From the NCBI GenBank assembly GCA_035468985.1, contig DATISF010000076.1, forward strand, positions 62,001-126,000: a stretch of DNA of 64,000 nt, read 5' to 3'. How positions within the stretch are numbered: position 1 is the first letter of the stretch; each line of letters begins with the position of its first letter. The translations under genes and the position numbers were made by a program. This document shows, in pieces, positions 16,034-24,297 of the stretch. The notes beneath the pieces were generated by a model that saw only the letters and a program-made list of their open reading frames with translations, was not told the DNA's origin and made no database searches. The DNA is from DASVHS01 sp035468985 (GTDB lineage: Bacteria; Acidobacteriota; Thermoanaerobaculia; Gp7-AA8).

Positions 16034-18571
16034 TCACCGCGCAGCACTCCGGAGTTCGCTGATGTGGATTCGCTTGATGAGCGTCACGCCGGCCTGGAGT
16101 GGCTCGTCGCTGAAGACCGGTGCCGTGTAGCCGAGCGTGGTGAGCGCCGTCGTGAGATTCGAACGGAGCTCCTCGACGTGGATCGCGCGAATCGGCAGTC
16201 CGGCGGGCGCCGGGTCAGTCCAGGAAACCGTGCTCAGCCCCCCGAACGTAAGCAGCGCATCGACGGCATTCCTCAGCTGGGTGACATGTGCGGCCGCGGC
16301 TGTCGTGCCGGGTACCAGGGGATCGTCTGAAAACGCAACGGTCGTTGTCACGTCCGGCGCGCTGAAGGCGGAGGCGTTGTTCGACGTATCGACTGCCTGC
16401 ACCTCATACTCGTATGCAGCGTTCGCGGCAACGGCGTTGTCCACTAATGACGTTGCCGCGGTCAGCGGCAACTGCGTCCAGGAACCGTTGCGCGAGCCGC
16501 GGCGCCGGACAACGTACCCCTGGATCCCCTGGCCACTCACTGGATTCCACGAGATTGCGACGGAGCTCGAGCCGGTCGCGGTCGCGACCAGCCCGACGGG
16601 CGTTCCCGGCGTGGCTGTACTGAAGCGGCCAAACTGGTCGGCAGCCTCGCCGTTGCCAACAGCTCCGACATTGCCTCCAAGACCGTCCTGCGGATCTCCA
16701 GCGCCGATGAGCGGACTGCCCGCGGCAGGCGTGTACATCAAACGGTATGCCGTCAGGACGTCGGAGACCTTCTTGCTGCGGGTCCAGATCTCCTCGGGCG
16801 CGAAGGGAAATGGAATGGCGGTCGGCTGTGTGAACTTCGGGTTCACATGACCATTGAAGCCGCCCACATCGTGCATGCCATAGCCGGCCGCTCCCGGTGC
16901 GACTCCAAAGACACTCAATCCATAGTTCGTCTGATCTGACGCGTCGGGGTTGAAGAAATCGTTGTAGTCCGCATACCGGAGCCGTTGCGGCGGCGGACTC
17001 GTCGGTTCTCCGATTGAGCCCGACACAATCGGTCCGGTCTGTGTCGCGAAGTTATAAAAGACATCGTTCCGCAGACTTCCAATGAACGATCCGTCCTCGA
17101 CCGAAATCGGACTTCCGTAGAACGTCATGAATGTGCCGCCGCCGTCCATCGTGTTGTTGTGGAATTGGACGTGGTCCGCGTTGTAGATCACGCTCAGACC
17201 GGCCGAGGGGCTGAAAAACGTCTGGCTGACGGTGAATATGAAAATGTTGTGGTGGATGTTCACGTTGCTCGCCGGCGCCTGGAAGACCTGGTCGGTATTG
17301 CCGCTGGCGTCAATCAGGTTGTAACGAAGCTCACCACCCATCCCCCGAACGGGCCAGGACGAGCTGCGGATGACATTGTGCTCCGCAAGGAACCCATCGC
17401 CCTGCAATTCGAAGTTCAGACCCTGTGAGAACCGGTGCGGATAGTTGTGCTGGCTGTAGTTGCCGCGCAGAACCATGTTCGTCGATGCGTTGATCGTGAA
17501 GCCGCACCGTACCCCCATCAGCACGTTGCTCTCCGCGTCCGTGTTCCCGCCGATCAGCCAGTTCTGCGTGTTGGTGAAAACGACGGTCGACAGCCCGACG
17601 TTGTTTCCCTGAAACAATTTCTGCACCGAGGAGTTGCCCGTCGCCTGGAACACCGGCAGAGTCTCCGAGGCGTATTCCGTCGGAAGCGGAGTCACGGGAA
17701 CGAGCGTGTTCTCCCGGAACTCGTTGTTGCGGACCGCTGCCTGCGCCTGATCGTTTGTTCCGATAGAGACCGTTCCGAACGTGTCAAACACATTCCCGGT
17801 CAATTGAATGGAGCCCGAACCGCTGACCGTCACATCGATCGCAGGATTCGTCGCTGTGCCGAGGCCTCGGACAACGCAGTTTGTGATGTTCAACGAACCA
17901 GTGAATGTGCCTGTCGAGCGAATCTGAAAGCCGTTGCCGTTGATCGTGCAGCGATTGCCCGGAGTTCCCGCGTAGCTCGCGTTCTGCGATCCCGACAGCA
18001 CGACGTCTGAAGCCAGGTTGAAGACCGGGCCGGTCGACGCCGGCGGATTGTCGACAAAGACCGTCACCGGCGCACTGGTCACTGTGCTGTTCGCCGTTGT
18101 CGTGATCCGCGCCGTAATTGTGTACGTCCCGGCAGCAACATTGCTCACTGTGAATGGGAAATATCCGTTGCGCGAGGCGTCTCCGGTGTACGTCCCGACG
18201 GATAGTCCGTTCATCAGGAAGGTCACCGTAAGGGCGTCCGGATCATCCGCGCCGGCGTCGAACGGATCGGCGTACATCCGAATCGTCGCCGGAGCGGTGA
18301 AATGCATTCCCGATACGGGACTCTGAATCGCGACATAGGCGCCGTCGAACATGCGGGGCACAGGCGGCAAGGTCTGGGTGTCATTGGCCTGAACCGGAAC
18401 CGGCGCACTCTTGCTCGGATCCGCCGCTGACGTCGCGGTCACCGAAAGACTTTCGGCCATTCTCGCCGCAGCGTGCAGTGCCGCTGTGGCCGGCAAGGCA
18501 AGCACGATCAGCAAGCCAAGCACAGCTCGGCGGGCCGGCACTCCTAAACCGCGCATGGGCCGACTGTCCAT
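16034..18571 (-). CDS. Secreted right-handed beta-helix protein with fibronectin III domain
   Basis: An 845-residue exported protein. Order: signal peptide (RRAVLGLLIVLALPATAALHA), an Ig-like domain (~70-175) with DDPDALTVTFLMNG, a long right-handed beta-helix (~190-570) rich in NN, GN and NITN turns as in pectate-lyase-like folds, a fibronectin type III domain (~655-745; VAISWNPVSGQGIQGYVVRR), and a C-terminal ~95-residue repeated module. The last module has two or more copies of an 'I+xxHxxELR' motif (AAAAHVTQLR, IRAIHVEELR, IKRIHISELR), a C-terminal domain I associate with Acidobacteriota secreted proteins. It probably binds or cleaves polysaccharide; catalytic acids cannot be assigned. 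Confidence 0.85.
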   Translation of the reverse strand: MDSRPMRGLGVPARRAVLGLLIVLALPATAALHAAARMAESLSVTATSAADPSKSAPVPVQANDTQTLPPVPRMFDGAYVAIQSPVSGMHFTAPATIRMYADPFDAGADDPDALTVTFLMNGLSVGTYTGDASRNGYFPFTVSNVAAGTYTITARITTTANSTVTSAPVTVFVDNPPASTGPVFNLASDVVLSGSQNASYAGTPGNRCTINGNGFQIRSTGTFTGSLNITNCVVRGLGTATNPAIDVTVSGSGSIQLTGNVFDTFGTVSIGTNDQAQAAVRNNEFRENTLVPVTPLPTEYASETLPVFQATGNSSVQKLFQGNNVGLSTVVFTNTQNWLIGGNTDAESNVLMGVRCGFTINASTNMVLRGNYSQHNYPHRFSQGLNFELQGDGFLAEHNVIRSSSWPVRGMGGELRYNLIDASGNTDQVFQAPASNVNIHHNIFIFTVSQTFFSPSAGLSVIYNADHVQFHNNTMDGGGTFMTFYGSPISVEDGSFIGSLRNDVFYNFATQTGPIVSGSIGEPTSPPPQRLRYADYNDFFNPDASDQTNYGLSVFGVAPGAAGYGMHDVGGFNGHVNPKFTQPTAIPFPFAPEEIWTRSKKVSDVLTAYRLMYTPAAGSPLIGAGDPQDGLGGNVGAVGNGEAADQFGRFSTATPGTPVGLVATATGSSSVAISWNPVSGQGIQGYVVRRRGSRNGSWTQLPLTAATSLVDNAVAANAAYEYEVQAVDTSNNASAFSAPDVTTTVAFSDDPLVPGTTAAAAHVTQLRNAVDALLTFGGLSTVSWTDPAPAGLPIRAIHVEELRSNLTTALTTLGYTAPVFSDEPLQAGVTLIKRIHISELRSAAR

Positions 18572-19194
18572 ACCAGAACCTTCCTCCTTGTTCCTGGCTT
18601 TGCCTGGTCGTGGTTCGATTGGCTGTTACGCTGTGATGGGGACGGGGGGTTGAAAAGACCGACGATCCTTACCGTTCGACGCGATGCGATTCTAGGTTGG
18701 ACGCTGTCACATCGGCCAGTCGCGCATTACGAATGACACGCGACGGGCACAAGAGGTTTACGCAGGCGCTTCGTGTTCTCGTGATGCGAGTCACACTTTT
18801 CCGACCGAAGATCGAGGATGAGACGTTAGAACCTCTGCGCAAGTCGTTGTTCACGTCATCCTGAGCCGCGAAGACGGCGAAGGATCTCAGGATGCGAGAA
18901 CGCCTGCCATTTCGAGATCCTTCGCCGTCTTCGCGGCTCAGGATGACGACTTGCGTAGAGGTTCCTTAGCGCTGCGTCTGTGACGCAACCGTTTGCGAAC
19001 GGCCGGCGATCTGGTCGGGCTCAAGCCCTCCGCCTAAAATATTTTCGCTTCCTATCCGTCTCCTGGTGATGGGTGTGAACGCTCGACGCCCGGTTGGCTC
19101 GGCGGGAGTGCCCGAATCGCGCGAGGACAGGTGACATGAACTCAATCAGGAAACAAGCGGCACGGACGGAGGGATAACCGTCAGCGATCAGGCG
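18572..19194. other. Divergent intergenic region with palindromic repeat
   Basis: A 623-bp region between the beta-helix gene (minus) and the ECF sigma gene (plus). It holds repeat copy A (18829-18965) and presumably promoters for both genes. CCTAAAATATTTT near 19035 is the most AT-rich spot and may be a promoter element for the sigma gene. No coding region is supported. Confidence 0.5.
18829..18965 (-). repeat. Palindromic intergenic repeat, copy A (inverted orientation)
   Basis: Nearly the whole 137 bp can fold on itself. The outer arms are GAACCTCTGCGCAAGTCGT and the reverse complement of ACGACTTGCGTAGAGGTTCC; the inner arms are ATCCTGAGCCGCGAAGACGG... and its complement. Three related copies occur at 22674, 59621 and 60764. 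In this copy the arm carrying the extra TGTTCAC is on the left, so it is inverted relative to the others. The 'TCATCCTGAG...GGATCTC' core is a widespread REP/MITE-like element. It is probably transcribed as a stable hairpin. Confidence 0.85.
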
Positions 19195-19749
19195 ATGAGT
19201 GAGCAAGACCGCCAGCTTTCCGAAAGCATCGCGGAGGCGCGACCGCGGCTGCTCAACTTCATCCGGCGCCGCGTGCCCGATCCCTCAGATGTCGAGGATA
19301 TCTTGCAGGAAGTCTTTTACGAGCTCGTCGAAGCGAATCGCCTGTTGATGCCGATTGACCACATGGCCGGCTGGCTTTTTCGCGTCGCGCGCAATCGGAT
19401 CACGGACCTGTTCCGGAAGAACAAGCCGGAGACCTTCAGCGACACGGCGGTCGTTGACGAAGACGGCCAGGTGCTGCAGATCGAAGACCTGCTGCCCTCG
19501 CCCGAAGCCGGACCGGAAGCGGTCTACATCCGCCACGTGCTTCTCGACGAGCTGGAGATCGCGCTCGGCGAATTGCCGGACGAGCAGCGTGACGTCTTTA
19601 TCGCGCACGAGCTGGAGGGGCGAAGCTTCAAAGAGCTGTCCGCAGAGAACGGGGTGAACGTCAACACCCTGCTCTCGCGCAAGCGCTACGCAGTGCTTCA
19701 TCTGCGCGAACGATTGCAGAGCATTTACTACGAATTCAGGAATAAGTGA
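19195..19749 (+). CDS. ECF RNA polymerase sigma factor
   Basis: Sigma-70 family, extracytoplasmic-function type, 184 residues. Region 2 spans ~20-85, with DVEDILQEVFYELVEANRL (2.1-2.2) and DHMAGWLFRVARNRITDLFR (2.3-2.4). Region 4 spans ~120-172, with LPDEQRDVFIAHELEGRSFK and NTLLSRKRYAVLHLRERL. No anti-sigma factor with a zinc domain follows. Instead a small two-helix membrane protein starts 10 bp downstream, an arrangement known for several ECF groups in Acidobacteriota and Bacteroidota, where the membrane partner may be the signal sensor. Confidence 0.92.
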   Translation: MSEQDRQLSESIAEARPRLLNFIRRRVPDPSDVEDILQEVFYELVEANRLLMPIDHMAGWLFRVARNRITDLFRKNKPETFSDTAVVDEDGQVLQIEDLLPSPEAGPEAVYIRHVLLDELEIALGELPDEQRDVFIAHELEGRSFKELSAENGVNVNTLLSRKRYAVLHLRERLQSIYYEFRNK

Positions 19750-19759
19750 GGAGCACAAC

Positions 19760-20110
19760 TTGAGAAAGAGAAAGATGTTGTGGATGGCCCCGCTGGCGAT
19801 CGCGGGCATGGCGCTATTCGCCTGGATCGGCGGCGAATTGGTGATGCATTTGTGGAACTGGCTCTTGCCTCCATTGTTTGGATGGCGGCAAGTGACGTTC
19901 TGGCAGGCTCTCGGTCTGCTTGCCCTCTGCCGGATTCTCTTTGGCGGATTGGGTACGATGAACGCCGCCTCCAGCAGAGCGCGCCGGCGAGTGTCCGAAC
20001 GCCTCGGGCAAATGTCACCAGAGGATCGGGAGGTGTTGCGGGAAGCGCTTCGCAGTCGCTGGGGCCGGGGCGCACCGCAGGATCCGAAGCCCGAACCGGA
20101 GAAGCCATGA
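19760..20110 (+). CDS. Small membrane protein paired with ECF sigma factor
   Basis: A 116-residue protein with two predicted transmembrane helices (about 8-28 and 48-66) separated by a short WNWLLPPLFGWRQ loop, and a charged C-terminal tail (~70-116) with RRRVSERLGQMSPEDREVLR. The TTG start has GAGGAG six bases upstream, better placed than the in-frame ATG five codons later. The conserved 'LWNWLLP.lFGWRqVTFWQAL.LL.LCRILFGG' layout is that of short membrane proteins encoded after ECF sigma genes. It may tether or sense for the sigma factor; direct evidence is lacking. Confidence 0.75.
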   Translation: MRKRKMLWMAPLAIAGMALFAWIGGELVMHLWNWLLPPLFGWRQVTFWQALGLLALCRILFGGLGTMNAASSRARRRVSERLGQMSPEDREVLREALRSRWGRGAPQDPKPEPEKP

Positions 20111-20114
20111 CTTC

Positions 20115-20564
20115 TCAAGCGTCCAGAGCTTCTCCGGCACTCCAGAGCGCGACGCCCAACAGCGTCAGATCCTTGAGAAGAAACGGCGCTGCCTCTCCCA
20201 CATGCGGCGTCGTGAAGAGAAAGCTCAAGGTGGCGAGAAACATCCCCACCGCGACCATGCTGCCGAGGGCTGTGAGGCGAGGCGCCCATGGCCGGAGTGC
20301 GATCATTGTGCCGATCAGCAGCTCGACGACGCCGATCGCTTCGGACGCACCCTGCACACTGAAGACCCTCAACATCCAGGCGAACAGCGGGCTGTTTGCG
20401 ATCAGCGGCTTGATGCCTTGAGCTTCTGCTGCCGTCCATTTCAGCGCGCCAAAGAACAACAGCAGAAATACGAGCGAGTACCGTAGAACGAAGACTCCGA
20501 TTCGCTCGAGCGTCATCGCCGCCATTCGTGAGCGAGCTCCCGGCGTCGAAGTCCATGTGGTCAT
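20115..20564 (-). CDS. DUF417 (YkgB-like) membrane protein
   Basis: About 149 residues with four hydrophobic segments. The pattern RYSLVFLLLFFGALKWTAAEA, IKPLIANSPLFAW and FLLKDLTLLGVALW matches DUF417/YkgB family inner-membrane proteins, some of which are linked to oxidative or chlorine stress (RclC). Two ATGs are available (20570 and 20564); the second is better spaced from GAGGAG. It lies 6 bp after the Crp/Fnr-family gene, so it is co-transcribed and may be its target. A convergent small membrane-protein gene ends at 20110. Confidence 0.82.
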   Translation of the reverse strand: MTTWTSTPGARSRMAAMTLERIGVFVLRYSLVFLLLFFGALKWTAAEAQGIKPLIANSPLFAWMLRVFSVQGASEAIGVVELLIGTMIALRPWAPRLTALGSMVAVGMFLATLSFLFTTPHVGEAAPFLLKDLTLLGVALWSAGEALDA

Positions 20565-20576
20565 TGTCATCTCTCC

Positions 20577-21305
20577 TCAATCTTTCTCGTCGAGCCCGTC
20601 GACGTATTGGTTGACCTTCGGGCAGTCGACGAGGATCGGTCGATTGCGCTCATAGCGGATGAATCCCTTCCTCCTGAGCGCTCCAAGCGTCACGGTCACA
20701 TTCGGCCGGTTCATTGCCGTCATCGCCGCGATCTCGGTGTGGGTGACCGAAACGCTGCGCCACTTCGATCCAGCCTGACTCGGACTCCCTTTCGTCTCCG
20801 CCAGCTCCAGCAGGAGCGCGCAGATGCGCTCTTCAGCGCCGCGTCGCGCCAGGATCTCGACTCTTCGATCGACCTCCGCGAGTTGCCGGCAAACGACCCG
20901 GACGAATCCCTTGAGTGCGGCCGCATTCCCGTTCAAGTGCTCGAAGAACTTCGCCGACTCGACCTCGTGAATCAGGCAGTCCTCGTCGGCACGAGCAGCG
21001 ATCTCCGGGTGAGGCTTGCGGCCTTCGTCGCAGAAACAGAACTCGCCGAACCATTCCCCCGCCGTGATCGTGTGAAGCGCGGTTTCACGGCCGGATCGCG
21101 AAGCCCTGAGAAGAGTGAGATGTCCTCGCTCGAGGAAGAACATGCGCGTGAAGCGATCGCTCGGCAACCAGAACCGCATCTGCCGTTTGAGGACCTTCAC
21201 GCGAAACCGTCCGCCGCCGGAGGCGTCAACCGTGGAGCGGACAAGATCGCTCAAGGCGACACACTCTTGATGACGGTCGAGCTCCACCACTGAGGTGTTC
21301 ATCAT
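20577..21305 (-). CDS. Crp/Fnr-family transcriptional regulator
   Basis: Cyclic-nucleotide-binding-like sensor domain (~25-150; a beta-roll with RMFFLERGHLTLLRASRSGR, TITAGEWFGEFCF) followed by a long dimerisation helix (LNGNAAALKGFVRVVCRQLA) and a winged helix-turn-helix (~170-235; SVTHTEIAAMTAMNRPNVTV). The Fnr iron-sulfur cysteines are absent. The phosphate-binding Arg-Ser/Thr pair of true cAMP receptors is not clear either, so the signal is unknown. ATG 21305 (or 21302) is chosen since upstream codons are Arg-rich. It is the first gene of a pair with the DUF417 protein. Confidence 0.88.
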   Translation of the reverse strand: MMNTSVVELDRHQECVALSDLVRSTVDASGGGRFRVKVLKRQMRFWLPSDRFTRMFFLERGHLTLLRASRSGRETALHTITAGEWFGEFCFCDEGRKPHPEIAARADEDCLIHEVESAKFFEHLNGNAAALKGFVRVVCRQLAEVDRRVEILARRGAEERICALLLELAETKGSPSQAGSKWRSVSVTHTEIAAMTAMNRPNVTVTLGALRRKGFIRYERNRPILVDCPKVNQYVDGLDEKD

Positions 21306-21387
21306 GGCCCGCACATTCTGCCGGAAGGCCCGGACAGTCGATGTTCGTCGACGAACATCGTTCGGTGTCGAATTCGTCAACGACCGG

Positions 21388-22173
21388 TCAGGGTGCCGCT
21401 CCCGTCGCTTTCTCGAGAAGCTGAGTCTCGACCGGGCTTGTCGAGATCAGAAGCGCGTTCGTGATCGCTTGCGCCGCCAGAAGCTGCTTTTCGGTCTGCA
21501 CGAGCTGGCTGAGCAACACGAGGTTCTGCCGCTCCACCAGCAACAGCTGACGCACCACCACGCCGATGTCCTCGGACGCCACCGCGGCTGCCGCGTTCGG
21601 ATCGCTCGCCTCGCTGAGCAACTCGCGCAATGCCGGGCTCAATGTCGCCGTATCCGAGGAAGCGTGATTGCTCAACACATTGGCGCCGAAGGACTGAGCG
21701 GCAAGCACCGTATTGACATACCGCGCATAGGCGGCCTGATCACTTTGCCTGCCGCTCCACGATGGGCTGGGCAGCACGTGCGGGTGATCCGCCGCGCTGG
21801 CGTGCATTGCGTAGTTGAACGCGGAATTCACAGGAACCCCTCGCGGGTCACTGGCAAAGTACGGCTTCCCCAACAGCGTGGAGTAGACCAGATCGTTTGC
21901 ATTCGGCAGCGTGGTGGGACCGGCGTTGTTCAGCACGATTCCGTTGACCTGCTGCTGATCGAACTGCTGGCCGAGGCTGGCGTCGATCTTCTGGAGCGTG
22001 ACCACCAGCGCCGCGCTCGCGGGGGACTGGTCGGGACTCATCCACGCCGAGACGAGCGCACACGTCTCGGCCTTGCAGTCTGCCGGCGTAACCGGCGTAG
22101 CGGGGGTCGCTGCAGCGGTCAGAGAAAGGGCGATCCAGGCGATCATGGCGATCAGAATGACGGCTCGTTTCAC
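21388..22173 (-). CDS. Secreted protein of unknown function
   Basis: About 261 residues with a signal peptide (VKRAVILIAMIAWIALSL, then AAATP). The GTG at 22173 is chosen because AGGAGG lies about five bases upstream; a start at 22206 would add 11 residues in front. The mature protein is Ala/Gln/Ser-rich and largely helical, with QKIDASLGQQFDQQQVNGIV and a C-terminal amphipathic helix (LLLVERQNLVLLSQLVQTE) that may form a coiled coil. The ordered helices and 'VNSAFNYAMHA' region recall pilus-type or conjugation-associated periplasmic proteins, but I cannot name a family. It is alone on its strand, with no linked pathway. Confidence 0.7.
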   Translation of the reverse strand: MKRAVILIAMIAWIALSLTAAATPATPVTPADCKAETCALVSAWMSPDQSPASAALVVTLQKIDASLGQQFDQQQVNGIVLNNAGPTTLPNANDLVYSTLLGKPYFASDPRGVPVNSAFNYAMHASAADHPHVLPSPSWSGRQSDQAAYARYVNTVLAAQSFGANVLSNHASSDTATLSPALRELLSEASDPNAAAAVASEDIGVVVRQLLLVERQNLVLLSQLVQTEKQLLAAQAITNALLISTSPVETQLLEKATGAAP

Positions 22174-22266
22174 AGGCACCTCCTGCCTTTCCAAGAGAAT
22201 CTTCATTCCCCGTGTCGATTCGCGGGGTCGTGATTCGACGTGTTGGGTAGTCAGGAGAACGATACG

Positions 22267-22791
22267 ATGAAAAACCTCGAATTCCGCCAGGTCGGAGCCG
22301 TACTCGCCGGCCTTCTCGCCATTTTCGTGGTCACCTCAGCAGTCGACGTCGTGCTGCATGCGACCGGCGTCTATCCGCCATGGAAGGAGCCGATCGGCGA
22401 CGGGCTCGCCCTGCTGGCGACGGCCTATCGCGTGGTGATCTCGATTGGCGGTTGCTACCTCACCGCGCGGCTCGCGCCCGATCACCCCATGGGGCACGCG
22501 CTGGCGCTCGGCGCCATCGGCGTCGCCCTGAGCACCATCGGCGCCATCGCGACGTGGAACCTCGGCCTCGGACCGCACTGGTATCCGGTCAGCCTGATCG
22601 TGGTCTCCATGCCTTGCGCGTGGGTGGGCGGCCGGCTCCATGGCGCCTCGGCGGAGCCGGTACAACGAGGCCAGGGAAGCTCTGAACAAGTCGTCATCCC
22701 GAGCCGGCGAAGCGCGACGAAGGATCTCAGGATGCGAAAACGTCTGCCATTTCGAGATCCTTCGCCGTCTTCGCGGCTCAGGATGACGTGA
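22267..22791 (+). CDS. Small membrane protein, C-terminus supplied by a repeat
   Basis: ATG 22267 follows AGGAGA by ~7 bp. The first ~130 residues hold four transmembrane segments (VGAVLAGLLAIFVVTSAVDV, ALLATAYRVVISIGGCYLTA, HALALGAIGVALSTIGAIA, PVSLIVVSMPCAWVGGRL), a DUF-type four-helix membrane protein of unknown role. From about residue 135 on, the frame runs through repeat copy B, giving the tail ...RDPSPSSRLRMT, a sequence that such repeats generate in many genomes. The natural stop was probably lost when the repeat arrived; the added tail has no evolved function that I can see. Confidence 0.75.
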   Translation: MKNLEFRQVGAVLAGLLAIFVVTSAVDVVLHATGVYPPWKEPIGDGLALLATAYRVVISIGGCYLTARLAPDHPMGHALALGAIGVALSTIGAIATWNLGLGPHWYPVSLIVVSMPCAWVGGRLHGASAEPVQRGQGSSEQVVIPSRRSATKDLRMRKRLPFRDPSPSSRLRMT

Positions 22792-22815
22792 CCAACGACT
22801 AGTTCAGAGCTTCCC
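22674..22815 (+). repeat. Palindromic intergenic repeat, copy B
   Basis: About 142 bp with outer arms GGGAAGCTCTGAACAAGTCGT and the complement of ACGACTAGTTCAGAGCTTCCC, and inner arms around GAAGGATCTCAGGATGCG / GAGATCCTTCGCC. It lies at the 3' end of the membrane-protein gene at 22267 and contributes its last ~40 codons. Its last base coincides with the first base of the unrelated terminal-inverted-repeat element that follows. Confidence 0.85.
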
Positions 22816-22981
22816 TAGTGGCCTGTATCGGCTGGATTGGTACCAGATGGCGCCGGTATCGGCGACGTGAGCGAGGCGCGCCGACGCAGGCATAGGGGTG
22901 ACTATGCTGAGGAGGCGCAACGAAGCTCACGGCGTCGAGACCAAGCCAGGTGATACCAATCCAGCCAATACAGGCCACTAG
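22815..22981. mobile_element. MITE-like element with 31-bp terminal inverted repeats
   Basis: The left end 22815-22845 (CTAGTGGCCTGTATCGGCTG...) and right end 22951-22981 are inverted copies matching at about 29 of 31 positions. The 105-bp interior has no coding capacity. Size and structure fit a non-autonomous miniature inverted-repeat transposable element or an attenuated palindrome. CTAG at both ends could be a palindromic target or part of the ends. It provides the TAG stop of the adjoining DoxX gene. Confidence 0.75.
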
Positions 22982-23376
22982 TCCCAGCGCCCCTGACCCT
23001 TCGACAGAGCGAACCTGCCGCTGCCGAGAAAGACGATGGCCAGCGCCGCGGCGATGTAGAGGAATTGCAGTTCCCCGCCGAGCGCGCCGGTCTGTTGCGT
23101 GATCGTGAAAGTCTTCACGCCCACGACCAGGAACAGAGCCACGCACAATTCGAACGCGATCACCAGGGCCGCCGGTCTGGTGAAGATGCCCACGATCAGC
23201 AGGATCGGCGCAAGAACTTCGGCGAGGTACACGCCGTAGCCGATCGCGAACGGAAGGTGGTGCGCATGAAGAGGGCCGGCCATCCAGGCAATGCCTTTCT
23301 GGAGTTTCGAGAGCCCGTGAAAGCCGAGCAGAATGGCGACGGCGAGCCGGAGGATCAGCTTTCCCGTGTCAGCCAT
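22978..23376 (-). CDS. DoxX family membrane protein
   Basis: A 132-residue inner-membrane protein with four hydrophobic segments and the DoxX hallmarks ILLGFHGLSKLQKG near the start, AEVLAPILLIVGIFTRPAAL in the middle, and a C-terminal AALAIVFLGSGRFALSKG. DoxX proteins are linked to thiol and redox homeostasis or act as quinol-oxidase accessory subunits. The final codons and TAG stop lie in the right terminal repeat of the MITE-like element, so the original C-terminus may have been slightly longer. No operon partner is seen. Confidence 0.88.
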   Translation of the reverse strand: MADTGKLILRLAVAILLGFHGLSKLQKGIAWMAGPLHAHHLPFAIGYGVYLAEVLAPILLIVGIFTRPAALVIAFELCVALFLVVGVKTFTITQQTGALGGELQFLYIAAALAIVFLGSGRFALSKGQGRWD

Positions 23377-23451
23377 GCGTGCATCGTAACGCGTGCATCG
23401 TAACGGAGGAAGGACAGCAGCCGCGAGACCCTCTTGACGCGGTCTCGTAGA

Positions 23452-24297
23452 TCAACCCGAGGCGGCGACGGTCAGCAGCCTCTCGAGCAGCGGCCCGGGA
23501 TCCTCGCTGGTTCGGAAGTAATGATCGGCACCCCAGACCGGATAGATGGCGCCCGGCCAGCGCAGCGCGTCCTTGAGCAACATGAACGCGTCATTGGGAC
23601 CGTCAGCGGCGAGCTGGCGATACAGGATTCGCGTCAGCCAGTTGGTGGCGTGCTCGAGCAGCGGAAACCCGAGAACATGAATGAGCTTGAGGTGCTCGGG
23701 CAGCGTGACCTCGAAATCCAACGGGCCCCCCACCCTCCGATCCACCTCGGCGATGAATCCGAAGTCGACGCCTCGAATCCGGTTCAACGCGCGAAATGTC
23801 CGCGGGAATCGCTGATTGGAAAGGATCCATTGCGCGAGCGGCGTCCCGTTCAGCAGTCCGCCGACGCTGATCCACGCCGACACGTTTTCGAATGCTTCGG
23901 CATCGGTCATGAGCGCGCGTTTGATGTCGGAGCTTCCTTTGCTCAGCGACACGAGGATCACGTTCGGGTGCGGGCAGTTCCGCAGCCAGTCGACGAGGAT
24001 CGCGGCGTTTCCCTCGAGCGTTCCCGCCGGCGCGAGCGGGACGGTTTCCACGGTGACGCCAAGGCGCTCCGCGGCTTCGCGAACGCGGCGGCCATCCGCG
24101 CCGGAACGGCGGTATTCCTTGTAAAGCGCGGCCGGGACGATCGCCACTACCGTCTCCGGCCGCAGCCTGCGCCTCGTCGTCGAATCGACGGAGCGGATGA
24201 ACTGGCCGTGCCAGTCGCGAATGAACTCGTACAGCTGTCGCGTGGCGGCGTCGATGCCTTCACGCGCGCAGATGCTGTCGACGATCTCGGGCGTCAC
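23452..24297 (-). CDS. Alpha/beta-fold hydrolase, last gene of TetR operon
   Basis: A 281-residue protein starting at a GTG that overlaps the NTF2-like stop as GTGA. The fold is suggested by strands ETVVAIVPAALYKEY, NVILVSLSKGSSDIKRA (a degenerate GxSxG elbow, SLSKGS) and AWISVGGLLNGTPLAQW, as in PGAP1-like lipid or acyl hydrolases. A late PVWGADHYFRTSEDPG supplies a candidate His near residue 264. The first ~60 residues are extra and helical. As the last gene of the desaturase/PAP2/Rieske operon, it may release or edit an acyl intermediate; that is inferred from context. Confidence 0.72.
   Translation of the reverse strand: MTPEIVDSICAREGIDAATRQLYEFIRDWHGQFIRSVDSTTRRRLRPETVVAIVPAALYKEYRRSGADGRRVREAAERLGVTVETVPLAPAGTLEGNAAILVDWLRNCPHPNVILVSLSKGSSDIKRALMTDAEAFENVSAWISVGGLLNGTPLAQWILSNQRFPRTFRALNRIRGVDFGFIAEVDRRVGGPLDFEVTLPEHLKLIHVLGFPLLEHATNWLTRILYRQLAADGPNDAFMLLKDALRWPGAIYPVWGADHYFRTSEDPGPLLERLLTVAASG

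Noticed and set aside
18829..18965. CRISPR or tandem repeat
   Set aside because: The structure is one long inverted repeat, not spaced direct repeats; no array of any kind was found in the window.
22799..23146. Minus-strand frame of 115 codons through the MITE-like element
   Set aside because: It covers the inverted-repeat element and the DoxX gene in a wrong frame; no protein features.
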